Shown piece after piece: positions 47,606-58,223 of a DNA stretch of 64,000 nt. Origin of the DNA: Takakia lepidozioides (taxonomy: Eukaryota; Streptophyta; Takakiopsida; Takakiales; Takakiaceae); the NCBI GenBank assembly GCA_030704615.1, contig CM060731.1:17796001-17860000 (forward strand), written 5' to 3'. The translations under genes were made by a program, and so were the position numbers. Under the pieces are notes generated by a model. That model saw nothing but the letters and a program-made list of their open reading frames with translations, had not been told where the DNA came from and did not search any database. Within the stretch, counting starts at the first letter, position 1; each line of letters starts with the position of its first letter.

Positions 47606-49430
47606 ATGGCATCATCTTCACGAGCTCTAGCTGAGGAGGAACTGCAAGCATACCAAGAAACTCCGTCAGGCAATTTTGAAGCTGTTTTTGCAGGCATTCT
47701 TCATGGCACAGTGGACCCCAAACTGGTGGTGGAAATCGAGTATCCGCCTCTTGGTGAATCTTTTGAGCAGCATGAACTCATCCTTGATACGCAAGTGCAT
47801 TCAGGCGTTCCAAGGGGCTAGAGCGGCTAAGATTTTACAGCGTCTCTATGCCGCAAAGATTGGGCTGAAGCTACCCCTAGCTATAGCTAAGACACGTCTT
47901 TTGGCTGGAGACAAGCTCAGTTAGGCCGAGCTTGGGATTCCCCGGTTTACTGTGGCGGGAGAGCTCACTACTGAATTTGAGAGCTTCTTGCCACTCAAGC
48001 GGCCTAGCCCAGAGCGTTTGTGGGAGTTTGTACGCGGGGGCACTTCTCTAGTCTTGGCCAATCTGTGACCCACTTGGAGGCCCGAACATAACGTGGATAT
48101 TTCGTGGGAGGATCGCCTGTTGCGCGCTTTCCACATATTGCCAACGATGTCCTGATCTATCCTGGTGCTGTCTTTCGTCTTGAGCACATAGGTTTCCACG
48201 TGCCCAACGCTGTGATTGCTAATTATCCGGTACATACCTTGGTTGCCAAGGAGAATATCATTCGGTCGGTGGTCCGTGTAGACTTCTGGCTAAAAATCTA
48301 TGAAGAGCTTTGGCATTTTCTGGGAGAAGCGGTGTACATGCTACACAAGCAGCGGTTTGTGGGATCTTATGGTATCACTGACTGGGAGGACACAATACGC
48401 CCTGTGCTTCGTCAAAGGGGCAGGTGACTTCTTTCCTTGTCTTTGTCTAGTTGTCCAGCTCCCATGTAGCTCTTTTTGGATAAACAAGTAGGCACCTCTC
48501 CAGTCATGAGGTGCAACGAGCCCACAAGCGGCCCTATCCCGACTATGAGGTAGGCCAGGACTTTGACAATTTCCTCAATTTCTTTGAAATGAGTGTAAAG
48601 TTTAATGAATTGCCTACTTCCATGGTGACTGATTCTTTTCGCTTTTGCCTTAAAGGAGAGACACGTGACCTGTTTGAAGCTAGCATCAAAGACCAGAGTG
48701 AGTTGCGATGGGGTGTGGCTAAGCAGTTGGCACTACAATTTTCGTGCTACAATTTACATGTTTCGTGCTGACACGCCCATTAATTACACTATGCCTGATC
48801 GACCTATCAGCCAGGTGAAAGCATATGGAAATACTACACTGACTTGAAAACTACGGTGGTCAAGGCCATTCTGGACCCTCTAAACGCACCGCCATACTCA
48901 AAACCTACTTCATTACCGGCTTACCTGCCTCAGATCATGTCTACTTGCAGAAGCATCCTTATAGGAATGAAAGGCATATGGTAGAGATGATGGATGAGCG
49001 AATGAGGTTTAAAAATGCTAAACTAGGCAAAAATTGTCTGCATGTTACTCATTCTGCTCTCCAATGTGCTTCCAAATGTTCTCATGGGGCTATTATGATT
49101 GAGGGTAGCACTGCAGAGATGTCTCCCACATTGCTGGAAGAAGTGAAGGCCCTACAGCAGAAGTTACACACCCAGCTTCAGGCTGTTAGGACAGAAGGCT
49201 CCTGGTGGACAGCACCTTCCAAGCCTCCTCCTACTGACTCTCATCGTGGCCATACCCAGACTGGCACAAGGTATGAGGTCAACGGTAAGCGTGTGGCCTG
49301 CTTTATTTGTGGGTCACTTGAGCATTGGACCTGATTTTGCACTTATGCAGATCTTGTTCCTGGTATGATTGATGAATACAAACAAGTCCAGCGTGAACAG
49401 AAGGGCAAACAGCCTTTAAACGAGGCAGAT
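47606..49430 (+). pseudogene. gag of the outer Ty3/gypsy element
   Basis: An ATG at 47606 opens a frame (ALAEEELQAYQETPSGNFEA) that shifts near 47770, 48100 and 48510. The capsid-like part reads PDYEVGQDFDNFLNFFEMSV and FRFCLKGETRDLFEA. Near 49298-49340 there is a CCHC zinc knuckle (CFICGSLEHWT, stop, FC) with a TGA inside it at 49332. Gag packages element RNA; this copy is inactive. Confidence 0.7.
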
Positions 49431-49435
49431 CGCTC

Positions 49436-50374
49436 GTGAAGGGGTTGAGCGGTCAGTTTTCCAAACACCCTGCCAAAGGTGATCATGTTGTCTCCGTGAT
49501 GTTATCCAACAAATTCAAGTTAATGCATTGTGAAGCAAACTGGAAACTCTGGAAAGAAAGAGTCCACCCTCTTATGACCCAATGTCACATAGGGCATCTC
49601 TTATTTCCATGCGTAGTTGATACTAGCTGTACTATGTCTGCTATTCCATTATCTGTAGTTAGACTGCTTGGTTTGAAGATCACTCCCGCCACGGGTCTAC
49701 AGGTGACCATTGCAGATGGCACGCGTTATGAACCACTAGGTTTGGTCACCATCCATGTTAAGGTTAGTTGCAAGTCTGTGACACTGACTTATATAGTTAC
49801 CATTGGCAAACAATTGCCTTTGGGCTTGGACTGGATGTGTGCTGCAAAGGCTAAAATTGATGTAGTTGAGAACATCATGTGGCTTGCTAGTGGCACATCC
49901 CCACCCCACAAGGTGCAGCTTAACTCTGCTTCATTACCAACTGGTTGCGCCACCGCCCATCTCTCTCACATGAGTGCCATAGCTGCTGAGACCAGAAGGC
50001 AGGTTGGTGAACAGTACAATTGGACAAGATACTTTAATTTCACCAAGACTGCTCCTTCCACTATCACCATCCGTAAGGGCCAAGTCTTGGCACGCATGAC
50101 TGCCACCTCTTTAACAGATTTAGGAGACATCCAACATGCCTTGAGTTTTGCTGACATTAGCCTGACTGATGACCCTATAGATCACTTGGTTCTGTTGGCC
50201 CAATCTGTGGCTACACCGAAGGTTAGCCCCCTCACTCCTACGCAATTTGCTCACCTTGATCAGGTCTTAGGTGAGGTCAGAATGGGCTCTAGTCTCACTG
50301 AGAATGAAAGAACTCGTCTTTACCATGTTATCCGTGTATCTTGCTGCGGGCTTTTGGCAGGTCCCTCTCACTGA
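49436..50374 (+). pseudogene. Retropepsin and start of pol of the outer element
   Basis: A 312-codon frame holds a retroviral-type aspartic protease: the active-site phrase reads FPCVVDTSCTMSAIP where intact copies have Asp-Thr-Gly, and the later hydrophobic LPLGLDWM fits the protease C-terminal half. The frame then runs into the linker before reverse transcriptase (SLTENERTRLYHVI). At about 50330 it jumps directly to the middle of the reverse transcriptase in another frame, so roughly 150 residues (fingers and first palm part) are deleted. Confidence 0.75.
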
Positions 50375-50480
50375 CTCAGCCAAAGAGAAGACTACGTTCA
50401 CCTGTAAGATGGGTCTCTTTCAGTTCGAAACCATGCCTTTTGGATTATGTAATGCCACTGCCACCTTTCAGCGTCTCATG
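50330..50480 (+). pseudogene. Reverse transcriptase fragment, left of insertion
   Basis: The frame encodes the conserved palm stretch GFWQVPLTDSAKEKTTFTC and FETMPFGLCNATATFQRLM of Ty3/gypsy reverse transcriptases. It is cut exactly after the QRLM codons, where the 5' LTR of the nested element starts. The next conserved part (YVDD box) resumes at 61891. Confidence 0.9.
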
Positions 50481-51341
50481 GCTATGCTACAAGGGCCAGA
50501 CAGCGAGGGTCACAACGGCACATACTGGGTAGTGATGGATGTACACTACCTGGTCACGGGCAGAAATGGCTAAGTACGCGGTACTTATCAAATGGCGGAA
50601 CAAGGGTACATTACCACGGGAGCAGTAGTGGGTAGTGTAGTAACCGTGGGCCGTAAACCACGATATTACACGGCCACGTTAGCATCGGCTTTAACCAATA
50701 GAGGGAGTAGTGGACCGTTTACCACTATGGCTCACGACCACTGCAACGAGCCACTTTTTTAGCAAACCTTTTAGGTTGCGTAGGCAGTTAGGCAAACGGT
50801 CATTAACGACCGCAGACTGTAACGGCTCTTTTGAACATAGTATAAAAAGGATGCGCGCAACTTAGAAGGAGAGCAATATGAGTATTAGTGATCAATGTGT
50901 ATTCAACTCAGAGTGATTCAATATATACTTTTGTGATGATATGACAAACTCTGAAGTAAAGCCATGCTATTCGAAGTATCTCTGTGTAGAGTGAACGTGA
51001 GATGGAGAGAATGTGCATTATGAGAGAACGTGAGATGGTGAGAATGTGTATCATCTCACGATAGTTCTTGTTTGCCTTGACTACCATTTGCTTAACGACT
51101 TCAGTCTTTTCGACTAAGATCATTCATACCAAAGAAACTGTAAGTTGAGCTTAATCAATAGGATTAAGCAGTCTACAGGGAATTGAATTCATACGATGTT
51201 CATGGTTTAGCTATCCTTAAAACGATTACTTCGTAATCGTTTCTGAAAGCATACTGTCGGACAATCTCTGTTGCATGTCTTAGGAAATGGGCAATAGTGC
51301 TGATAGCCTGTTTTGTCTAAGTCATAAACCAGCGGTTAACA
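50479..51341 (+). repeat. 5' LTR of nested element
   Basis: 863 bp, TGGCTATG..GGTTAACA. A TATA box (TATAAAAAGG) is at 50841-50850. Relative to the 3' LTR it differs by scattered substitutions and small indels, including an extra GCCGTAAACCACGATATTAC segment near 50650. Confidence 0.9.
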
Positions 51342-51362
51342 TTTGGCGACCGTACTGGGAAC
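51342..51362 (+). other. Primer-binding-site region of nested element
   Basis: TTTGGCGACCGTACTGGGAA directly follows the 5' LTR. TGGCGACC..GGGA sequences are common at this position in plant LTR elements. The tRNA was not identified. Confidence 0.5.
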
Positions 51363-51369
51363 TAACGGT

Positions 51370-52310
51370 ATGTTGAGTTCAAGTGTACTCAAGGAAGGAT
51401 GGTTACTCAGTAATTTCTTGAAATCACGAAAGAACGCAAAAGAATGGAAAACATTCCTGAAAAAATTTCATGGCTTACCAATAGCAATACAACAGAAGAT
51501 CTTTCTTTCAATTGCGAAAGAAGATGACAAATGGGGATTGAAGGGAGTCAGGGAACCAAGTGGCTCACAAGCAACACTACACTGCTGAGGGAAAGGGAGA
51601 ATGCTTAGAGCAGGCTGTTTACAGCCACCACAGAAAGAGACATTGCAATGGGCAATGAACAAGAATGGAAGCAGCAGCTAGAGAAGCTGACACTGCAAGC
51701 AGGGTTGGATGCAGCAGATGCAGCCTTAGCCAGAGCCTGGTTGAATGAAGGGAGTGAACTGGAAATGAAGAAACTCAACAAGGCAATGGTGAGGCAGATG
51801 AAATGTCAATTGGCGAAGTTGGTGACAAACATTCATGAGGAATTCCTGCCACCAATTCCAAAACAAGAGGAGCTCATGGACGAAGAGGATCAAGAGGAGC
51901 AAGACCACGAACGAGAAACACCAATACAATCAACAACAACAACACCAGCACAAACACCACCAGCAACACAACCACCACCAAGTCAACAGACACTGGTACA
52001 GACCACAGCAGGGCCATCTACTCAAGAGGTAAACCCCATAACACTACCAAGTGTACTGGTAGCATCAACTTTGGTAGCAGTGGATGATTTCCAAATCATG
52101 CCATGCAAGCATGATGGGGAGTGGCTAAAGTATTCAGAGGAATACTTTAAAATGATGGTAGTCCCAGCCCACCAAATCCTAGAAATACTGGAGAAGGTCT
52201 TCAAAACCTTAATCCCCTACAGATCATTGGGTCAATTGCATCTGCTCAATCAAACTTTTATACCTCTGAGATACAGGATGAGGCCATTGGCTAGGGAAGA
52301 GACATGGTCA
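51370..52310 (+). pseudogene. gag-like gene of nested element, left half
   Basis: A first frame (51370-51588) has a basic helical start (FLKSRKNAKEWKTFLKKFHG). A second begins at ATG 51648 (EWKQQLEKLTLQAGLDAADA), followed by an acidic then Gln/Thr/Pro-rich linker (residues 80-140) and a folded part (DGEWLKYSEEYFKMMVVPAH). The frame is cut at about 52311 by the inner element and resumes at about 60425. It is probably one structural gag-type protein; no CCHC motif is visible. Confidence 0.55.
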
Positions 52311-52319
52311 GGGGGAATG

Positions 52320-52378
52320 CTTGCGCGTGAGCCTGGCCGCGTGAGCTTGTGAGCCTGTGAGCCTGTGAGCCTGAAGCT
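52320..52378. repeat. Left terminal repeats of the inner element
   Basis: CGCGTGAGCCTGGC is followed by CGCGTGAGCTT and three tandem GTGAGCCTG units. It is the inverted counterpart of 60360-60415. The last exon of the leftward gene reads through these repeats (SELQAHRLTGSQAH) to a stop at 52308 in the flanking DNA. Confidence 0.7.
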
Positions 52379-54102
52379 CGCTTGAGAAGAGCTCCGTATC
52401 AGCTTCCATGCCGAAGAAGTGCCTTCCGGCGCTCTTGCAAGCATAAAAACATGCTCCTGGAAATCCAAGAAGAACGAGAAATAAAAACAGGGTTTCCTTA
52501 AGGTCACTGCCCATATGTCAAACACAATGTGAAGGGCCCCACCTGTGCCCATAGACAAGTCAACCACTCGTCCACCATGACGGCTGCATGCAAAGTCTGC
52601 ATGAAAGCTGGAGATTTCTCCCATGCACCTCTCCAAGGGACACCAATCGACCTTTTCATAGTCCGACCCGAGTCGACGTAATTGAAGATAACATCATCCT
52701 CCACAGGCTCGCAGGTGGGGTCAATGTGAGCTGCAAGGTCCCTCAACTGAAACTCAGCAACACCAGCAGGAAGAGTGTCCTTCTGCCTACCCAGGCACAA
52801 AGCTTCGAACACCCGTGTCTGTCAATAATCACGAAGAGAGAATGAGACAAAAGACATAACCCACCATTTTGATTTACCGAAAAACCACGAAACATCAATT
52901 GAAAGGAACCAACTCACTTTCTGCCCCGGGAACTCGCCCTTCGTAAGAGGCAGAGTATTGATGCATGTCCAAGTTTTGATGACACGAAACCCGGAAGCTT
53001 TCATGTAGCTGAAAAGAGTTCTTCGAGCCGACATGTCCTTTGACTGCATAAGAAGAAGAGCCCCCGAGTCCGAAAGGAACTTGTTGCTGAACGAGAAAGC
53101 CCACTGCCAGTAACGAGAATCTGATTTGTTCCAAGTTGGGGTCGAATTGGAAGGAAACACATCAGGGACAGGAAAACCGTCAGGAATGTCCAGCACCACA
53201 AGGTCAGTCGCGTATGCCTGCTGAACTCCATTCACCCATTCCGGACTTTTTGTGACCTACAGCCAAAAACATGAGACAGTGTAAGAAGCCCAATCCAAAT
53301 CTAACATGAGATCAATCCCCTGGACAAGCCACAACAAGTTGCCAAAACACAATTATTCATACAACAGTTTAGACATGAGTGTTCACCTGAGTGAGGAACG
53401 AAACAAGCATGTCCCATGATTTCGAGGGCACCCCTTTGAATGTGGACTTCCTGGACTCCATCATTGCAAGAAAACTTTCATTCAGCACCTTACGATTGAA
53501 CTGGCCCAAAACCCTGGAGGGATGTTCTCTCGCCTCGAAAACTTGCTCCCTCGACTTTTGATGTTCTCCTATCCCTCCTTGCGGGAGAAGGCTGTCTTTC
53601 AGGAACCTCTGACGGTCCCTGTCCTTGCGGAGCTGCACTTTTCCCCTTCCCCTTCGGATCCCCGACAATCTTCCCCTTTCGTTTTGGAGTAGCAGTTTTT
53701 TCGGGCTCTTTTGCAGCCAGAGCCGAAATGATTTTGTCCTGGATGTCTTTGTCAGCCAATGGGGCAATCGCTGCGGCATTGTCGTTGAGGTTCTCAAAAC
53801 AACTTCATCGAATGGAGTGTCATGTTTTGGACCCACAGTCTCGGAAGTGCGCCCTGCTCCAGTCTTTGGCAATACCAGCCGTGTACATTGTCTTGTCATT
53901 GGAGGGGTCAGCCCATGAATAGATGAAGTCTGGGTCATCGCTAAGGTACTTTCCCGGTATGAGGATATGATACATATACCTGAATCACACACAAAAAACC
54001 AGACAATCATTCGATCAGAAAATGAAAAAGAACACACATCCGGAAAAAGATATTGAAATGCAGGAAGGCAACACTGAGAATTCTACTTTTCAAATCCCGA
54101 AT

Positions 54103-54725
54103 CAACCTTGCGTTGACGCAATGTTCATTCGAGCAGAAATGGGGAACACCAAATGATAATGTTGTATTGATAGAGACAACGACTGAGAAGCGCAATTCAA
54201 CATTGCTTCAATGCAAGGTTGTTTTCATTCAGAGAGGAAATGGAAAACACTGCCTGAAAACTACCATCTGACTATGTACTGGTGCGGATATTCAACATTG
54301 CGTTGGCGCAATGTTGAAATCCTCTGTTGAAACACATGTCAATGCTATCTGATAATCATAAGTTTCCTACAATTGTATTGAAATCGGGGGATGGCTGCGG
54401 GAAATTTCCAGCAATCCATACCGCCAAACAACCTTGCGTCAACGCAAGTCTGTTTGTTGGTACAGTGAAAGTTGTAAATAGCATTTCAAACCGACTCCAA
54501 ACAGTCTTATGTTCATCTTGGCAGCATTGGAACTGGATTTGAACTACCCAAAACCACAGGAAAAGCTACATAGTCTGCCACTTCATCAACCTTGCGTTGA
54601 CGCAAGGCTGATTTTCCTGTCAGTTTATCCCCTTTCACATTCAGAAAAACGGCATTATGGGATACCCAGGTATAGGTAAGTGAAACCAGGACAATGGGAA
54701 ACAACCTTGCGTTAACGTAATGTTG
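54103..54725. repeat. Palindrome family P1, six copies in an intron
   Basis: Short palindromes related to CAACCTTGCG-TTGA-CGCAAGGTTG lie at about 54103, 54198, 54291, 54428, 54587 and 54702, all in the long intron between the fifth and sixth exons of the leftward gene. Arms are 8-12 bp with a 2-4 bp centre; some arms carry mismatches, the centre being TTGA, TCAA or TTAA. Confidence 0.85.
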
Positions 54726-56611
54726 CTCGACTGCACATGCAGAGCCCTCAGAGATCTCGCAAAGCACTGCAAATTCGCATTCTTTATGGAAAGAACGACA
54801 CAAGATTGCAGAAACATGCCCTTCAAGCACCAATTTTGATTCAAGGAGGTCACACCTGTACAAACACTCTCGCGTTTCATTGCTTGCTCGCTGTTGTACT
54901 GGTTTTTGAATTCGTAAGACCTGGAGATTCATTTCTCTTTCTCAAACTCCCTGAAGAAGCAGTTGTTCCAGACAGCGAGCTTCCATCTCCTGATATAGGC
55001 CTCCAGTGTGATCCGGGGGCAAGCCATCTGGATTTTGTAGTCTGCCATCGACTCAGCAAGTGCATCCACTGCACGTTTTTCTAACTGCAACAAGAAAGCT
55101 CGTAAGAATTTGGGAGAGGTTACGGAGCAACACAAATGTCTGAAAATGGTTTGGTTCAAACCTTACCTAGCTCCAGAAGTGGCTTTGTGTAGCCACTGGT
55201 CGAATGTGTGGTCGCTAACAACTCTTATTGCTTGTGTCTTCGGGTCCCTCTCTGGAGTTGGGAACATGTTCGTGTCTCTCACAAGAGGATCCGAATTCCA
55301 TATCTCCAACCACCTGATTTCGGTTGCATTGTCCACCATTGAAATGGAAAGGCGATGTAGTTTCTCTTGAGTCATTTCTGCTTGGAGCCATACTTGTCAT
55401 AGTGTGCTTTCACCTGCTCCAGAAATTCTGTGCCAAGACCTGGGTCTGCTAACCGGATATGTTTGTTGAATGCACTCATGAGGTTCTTCCTTTGATTTTT
55501 TATCTCGAACTTCATCATGTCCTCAAGCCCAGTTGCAGACCACTGCTCTTCTGTGTGGGAATCATAGTACTCTGCTTTCGCCTTCAATCCAGTTTTTGCT
55601 ATTTCTTGCTGCATACATAACAGGTAAAAAGAATCAAACACTGGAATTTCTTCACAAAATTTGCAGTAACAACAGGCAAACAGGTGTCAAAAAGCTTACA
55701 GTGTACATGTACTCAAGAAAAGCCTCCTTTGTCAAGCTGTACCATGTGCTTGTCTTCTTCTCAGCACACCTCTTCATCTGCTGAGGACTGAGCACGTTCG
55801 TGAATGACTCCAGTGGCATCAGCCCTACCTTCTGGATGCGAATAGAGTGTGGCACAGATTGGTCGTCACATGAGATGTTTCATTGGACCTGGAAAAACCT
55901 GCAACTCATAAGATGATTTCAAATTGTCGAAACAAGGAATAGACACAAAGTTGGAAACTTACTTGTTTATGTCGTGAATGGCTGTCAAGAGCTGCGTGAC
56001 ACGTCCTTTGTGATCGAGAACCATGGAAACCATGCTCCAGTGCCATTCAATGTCGTCCGAGTGCAAGCTTGAAATGTAATCCATCCAGGCAAGCAGTCTG
56101 TGGTTCCCATCCCAGACAAAAAACATCTTTCCCATGAATGCTTTTGTGGAGGCCTTTTTGGACAGCTTAAACTCGAACTCCTCTGTTTACATCCCGCAGC
56201 ATGCATCCCAACCTTGCTCAATGTCCTCTGTTACAAGACACTCCTCTCCTTTCGTGTTCATAGTGGATACGTAGAACACAGCTGATCCCTTGACATAGCC
56301 GTGAACAAAGTCGTTCTTCAACTTCGTTATATCATTCCTCAATGTCGGTCGAACAGCGGGCATGGAGATCATCCTACACAGCGGAATGACCAGGTTTCCG
56401 CCGGGAACCTCCATCGACAGAATCACCTTCGACGAGTTCACTTTTTGCCCACCAATTATCTCCTCGGCCTTGTCTTCATAGTTTCCCTCCAATGAGTCTT
56501 CCTCACCTTCACCTTTTGACGTGCGGCCAAATCTTCCCCCTTGGATTTCCTTTTTCTTTTCCTCTGCACAGAATGAATTATCTGTGAGTGACAAATTGAG
56601 CACCCATGGAT

Positions 56612-57134
56612 CAACATTGCTTTGACGCAAGGTTGATTGATGGGATGTAATTTAGACTGAAAGGCATACAGGAAAGACTTTTGAAGCAAAAAAATGCTTT
56701 GCGTTGACGTAGGGTTCTTTTGGGAGCTTCAATTAATCAACTTTCCCTACCTTACAGTTCAGGGTATGAGAGATCGGACGCTTCCATTGAGCAAAAAAAT
56801 CATCAAAACCAGCCTTGCGTCAACGCAATGTTGATTCCTGTGCGGCATCTGTTCGTTTCACTAGAAGTTCTAACATACACCATGGAGGTTGGCATCAACC
56901 TTGCGTTGACGCAAGGTTGATTGCGAGCTCTCGGATCGGTGTTGAACAAACACAAAAGCTACAAGAAAAGGAGATTGTTGTCTCTTCTTCTTCTTCGAAC
57001 TTGATGATGCGTCGCAAGCATCCATGTCTGTCTACCTTGATTGTAGTGCAGCATCTGCACTGTTTTGATGCCCAATATATACACTTAGGAGGTCGACTTC
57101 AACCTTGCGTTGACGCAAGGTTGATGTCGACCTC
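56612..57134. repeat. Palindrome family P1, five copies in the first intron
   Basis: Copies are at about 56612, 56694, 56811, 56895 and 57089. The copy at 56895-56920 has perfect 12 bp arms with a 2 bp centre. The copy at 57089-57134 is extended by GAGGTCGAC arms to 46 bp with one mismatch, a long near-perfect palindrome. Between copies, a fragment resembling the end of the first exon (GCATCATCAAGT..AAGAAG) is repeated near 56990. Confidence 0.85.
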
Positions 57135-57649
57135 AATGCTTAGCAAGAACCACAGAATCAGAGAGAGAGAAAGAGAGTTCATAGCCACCTCCGGTTTCTT
57201 CTTTGCACTTGATGATGCTCCTGACGCATTCAATCTTTCCATTTGGTCTGGAGGTAGCATGCTTCCAAGGAGGTCCCGATGGTGCGAAACAAGGGCAGAC
57301 GGCATCGTTTCCGCGTCCGTTTGTTCTCCCTGCTCTTTGAAGACCTGTTTCTCTACTCGCAGTGCTTTCTCCCGAGCCCAGCTCACTTCCTCGTCCTCCC
57401 CCCCTTCTATTGGAGGTTGCTCATCGGTCGTCTCCGGGATCACTTCAAGACCTTCCTCTCCACACTGCGGTTGCAGAATCCTGTTTCGCCCTTCGTCTTC
57501 CTCTACGCCAGATGTTTCTTCTCCCATTCTAAGTTCCCATCTCGCCTTCCTCATCCTCTCCTTAGCGCGTGCCCTTTGCTTGTTTGAAGTGAAATAAAGT
57601 GTTCTTCGACGCTTGCTTCTCCCTCGGAATGGGGTCACCGTCTCTGCAG

Positions 57650-58220
57650 AATCCAGGGTTGCAAAGACAATAAGGAGAAGAGGGAAAAAAGAGGACTATA
57701 GGAGGTTCATCGCAAGGCCTTCAACGCCAAGATGTTCGCTCGCAACGTTCAGTGCGCCACTGACTCATTCCACATGCATGGCGAACACGTGTCCATCTAA
57801 TCGTTAGGAAATATCGGCGGAGATCATTGGATCCTCATCCATCCAAAAATCGTTGGGGTCTAATCACCTCTCATCTGAAAAAGTTCATTATTGGGCAATT
57901 TATTCTGGGATGTTCCAGAGGAATGTCAAGTATGTACAGTTGTACAGCGGTGCAGGTGCCATTAAAATTAAATGGAAATGGGCATCTCTTCTGGCCTCTC
58001 TGACATGACAACCAAACGGCGGCTCTGTCAGTCAATCTGTCAACGAATGCACTGGTGGGGCACTTGTGAAAAAACAGTTGGATTCTAGGATTAGGGTTGA
58101 CATTATGGACTCCGCATTTGGGCACTCTATGACCATGCGCTTGGTTCGCATGGGGAGACATTTCACAGAAGTGGAAACCCGCGTTAGGAGATCTGCAAGC
58201 CGGAGCGATACCTGCAATTC
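57650..58220. promoter_or_regulatory. Divergent intergenic region of the inner element
   Basis: About 0.6 kb between the 5' ends of the leftward methyltransferase gene and the rightward SWIM gene. The head-to-head arrangement implies a shared promoter region. No clear TATA box was picked out, and no palindrome of either family lies here. Confidence 0.4.
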
Positions 58221-58223
58221 TCT

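Larger units (their letters stand above)
52308..57638 (-). pseudogene. ParB-like domain plus amino-type DNA methyltransferase, multi-exon, broken
   Basis: Approximate minus-strand exons: 57638-57190, 56563-55963, 55898-55700, 55608-55167, 55080-54921, 53979-53387, 53256-52918, 52818-52543 and 52456-52308. The first codes a basic/acidic N-terminus. The second fits a ParB/sulfiredoxin fold: LVIPLCRMISMPAVRPTLRN, then MFFVWDGNHRLLAWMDYI with the key GNHR. The seventh has a motif-IV-like strand (DLVVLDIPDGFP) and FLSDSGALLLM; the eighth and ninth join as VVDLSMGTG plus ACFYACKSAGRHFFGMEAD, the motif I and following helix of a permuted (beta-class) N4/N6 methyltransferase. In the enzyme family, ParB-like domains bind or cleave DNA and such methyltransferases modify adenine or cytosine amino groups. 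Damage: in-frame TAA near 56189, TGA near 55880, two TGAs near 53830, and shifts near 55375, 53550 and 52580. No credible start codon was found. A family product must be inferred from other copies. Confidence 0.6.

Noticed and set aside
47188-47697. Minus-strand 169-codon frame
   Set aside because: It lies opposite the leader and gag start of the retrotransposon, where the plus strand has the TATA box and gag ATG.
50470-50485. Target-site duplication for the nested LTR element
   Set aside because: The flanks (GTCTCA on the left, GTGGTT on the right) do not match, and the shared ATGGC at the LTR starts makes the exact boundary ambiguous.
56720-57597. Long plus-strand frames over the palindrome cluster
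   Set aside because: They repeat the translation of the palindromes (QPCVDARLI-type phrases) and lie opposite exon 1 of the leftward gene; they are chance open frames.
52308-57638. Endogenous giant-virus segment (because of the ParB/methyltransferase gene)
   Set aside because: The gene has many GT..AG introns, and no capsid, polymerase or packaging gene lies nearby; the boundaries look like a transposon nested in a retroelement.
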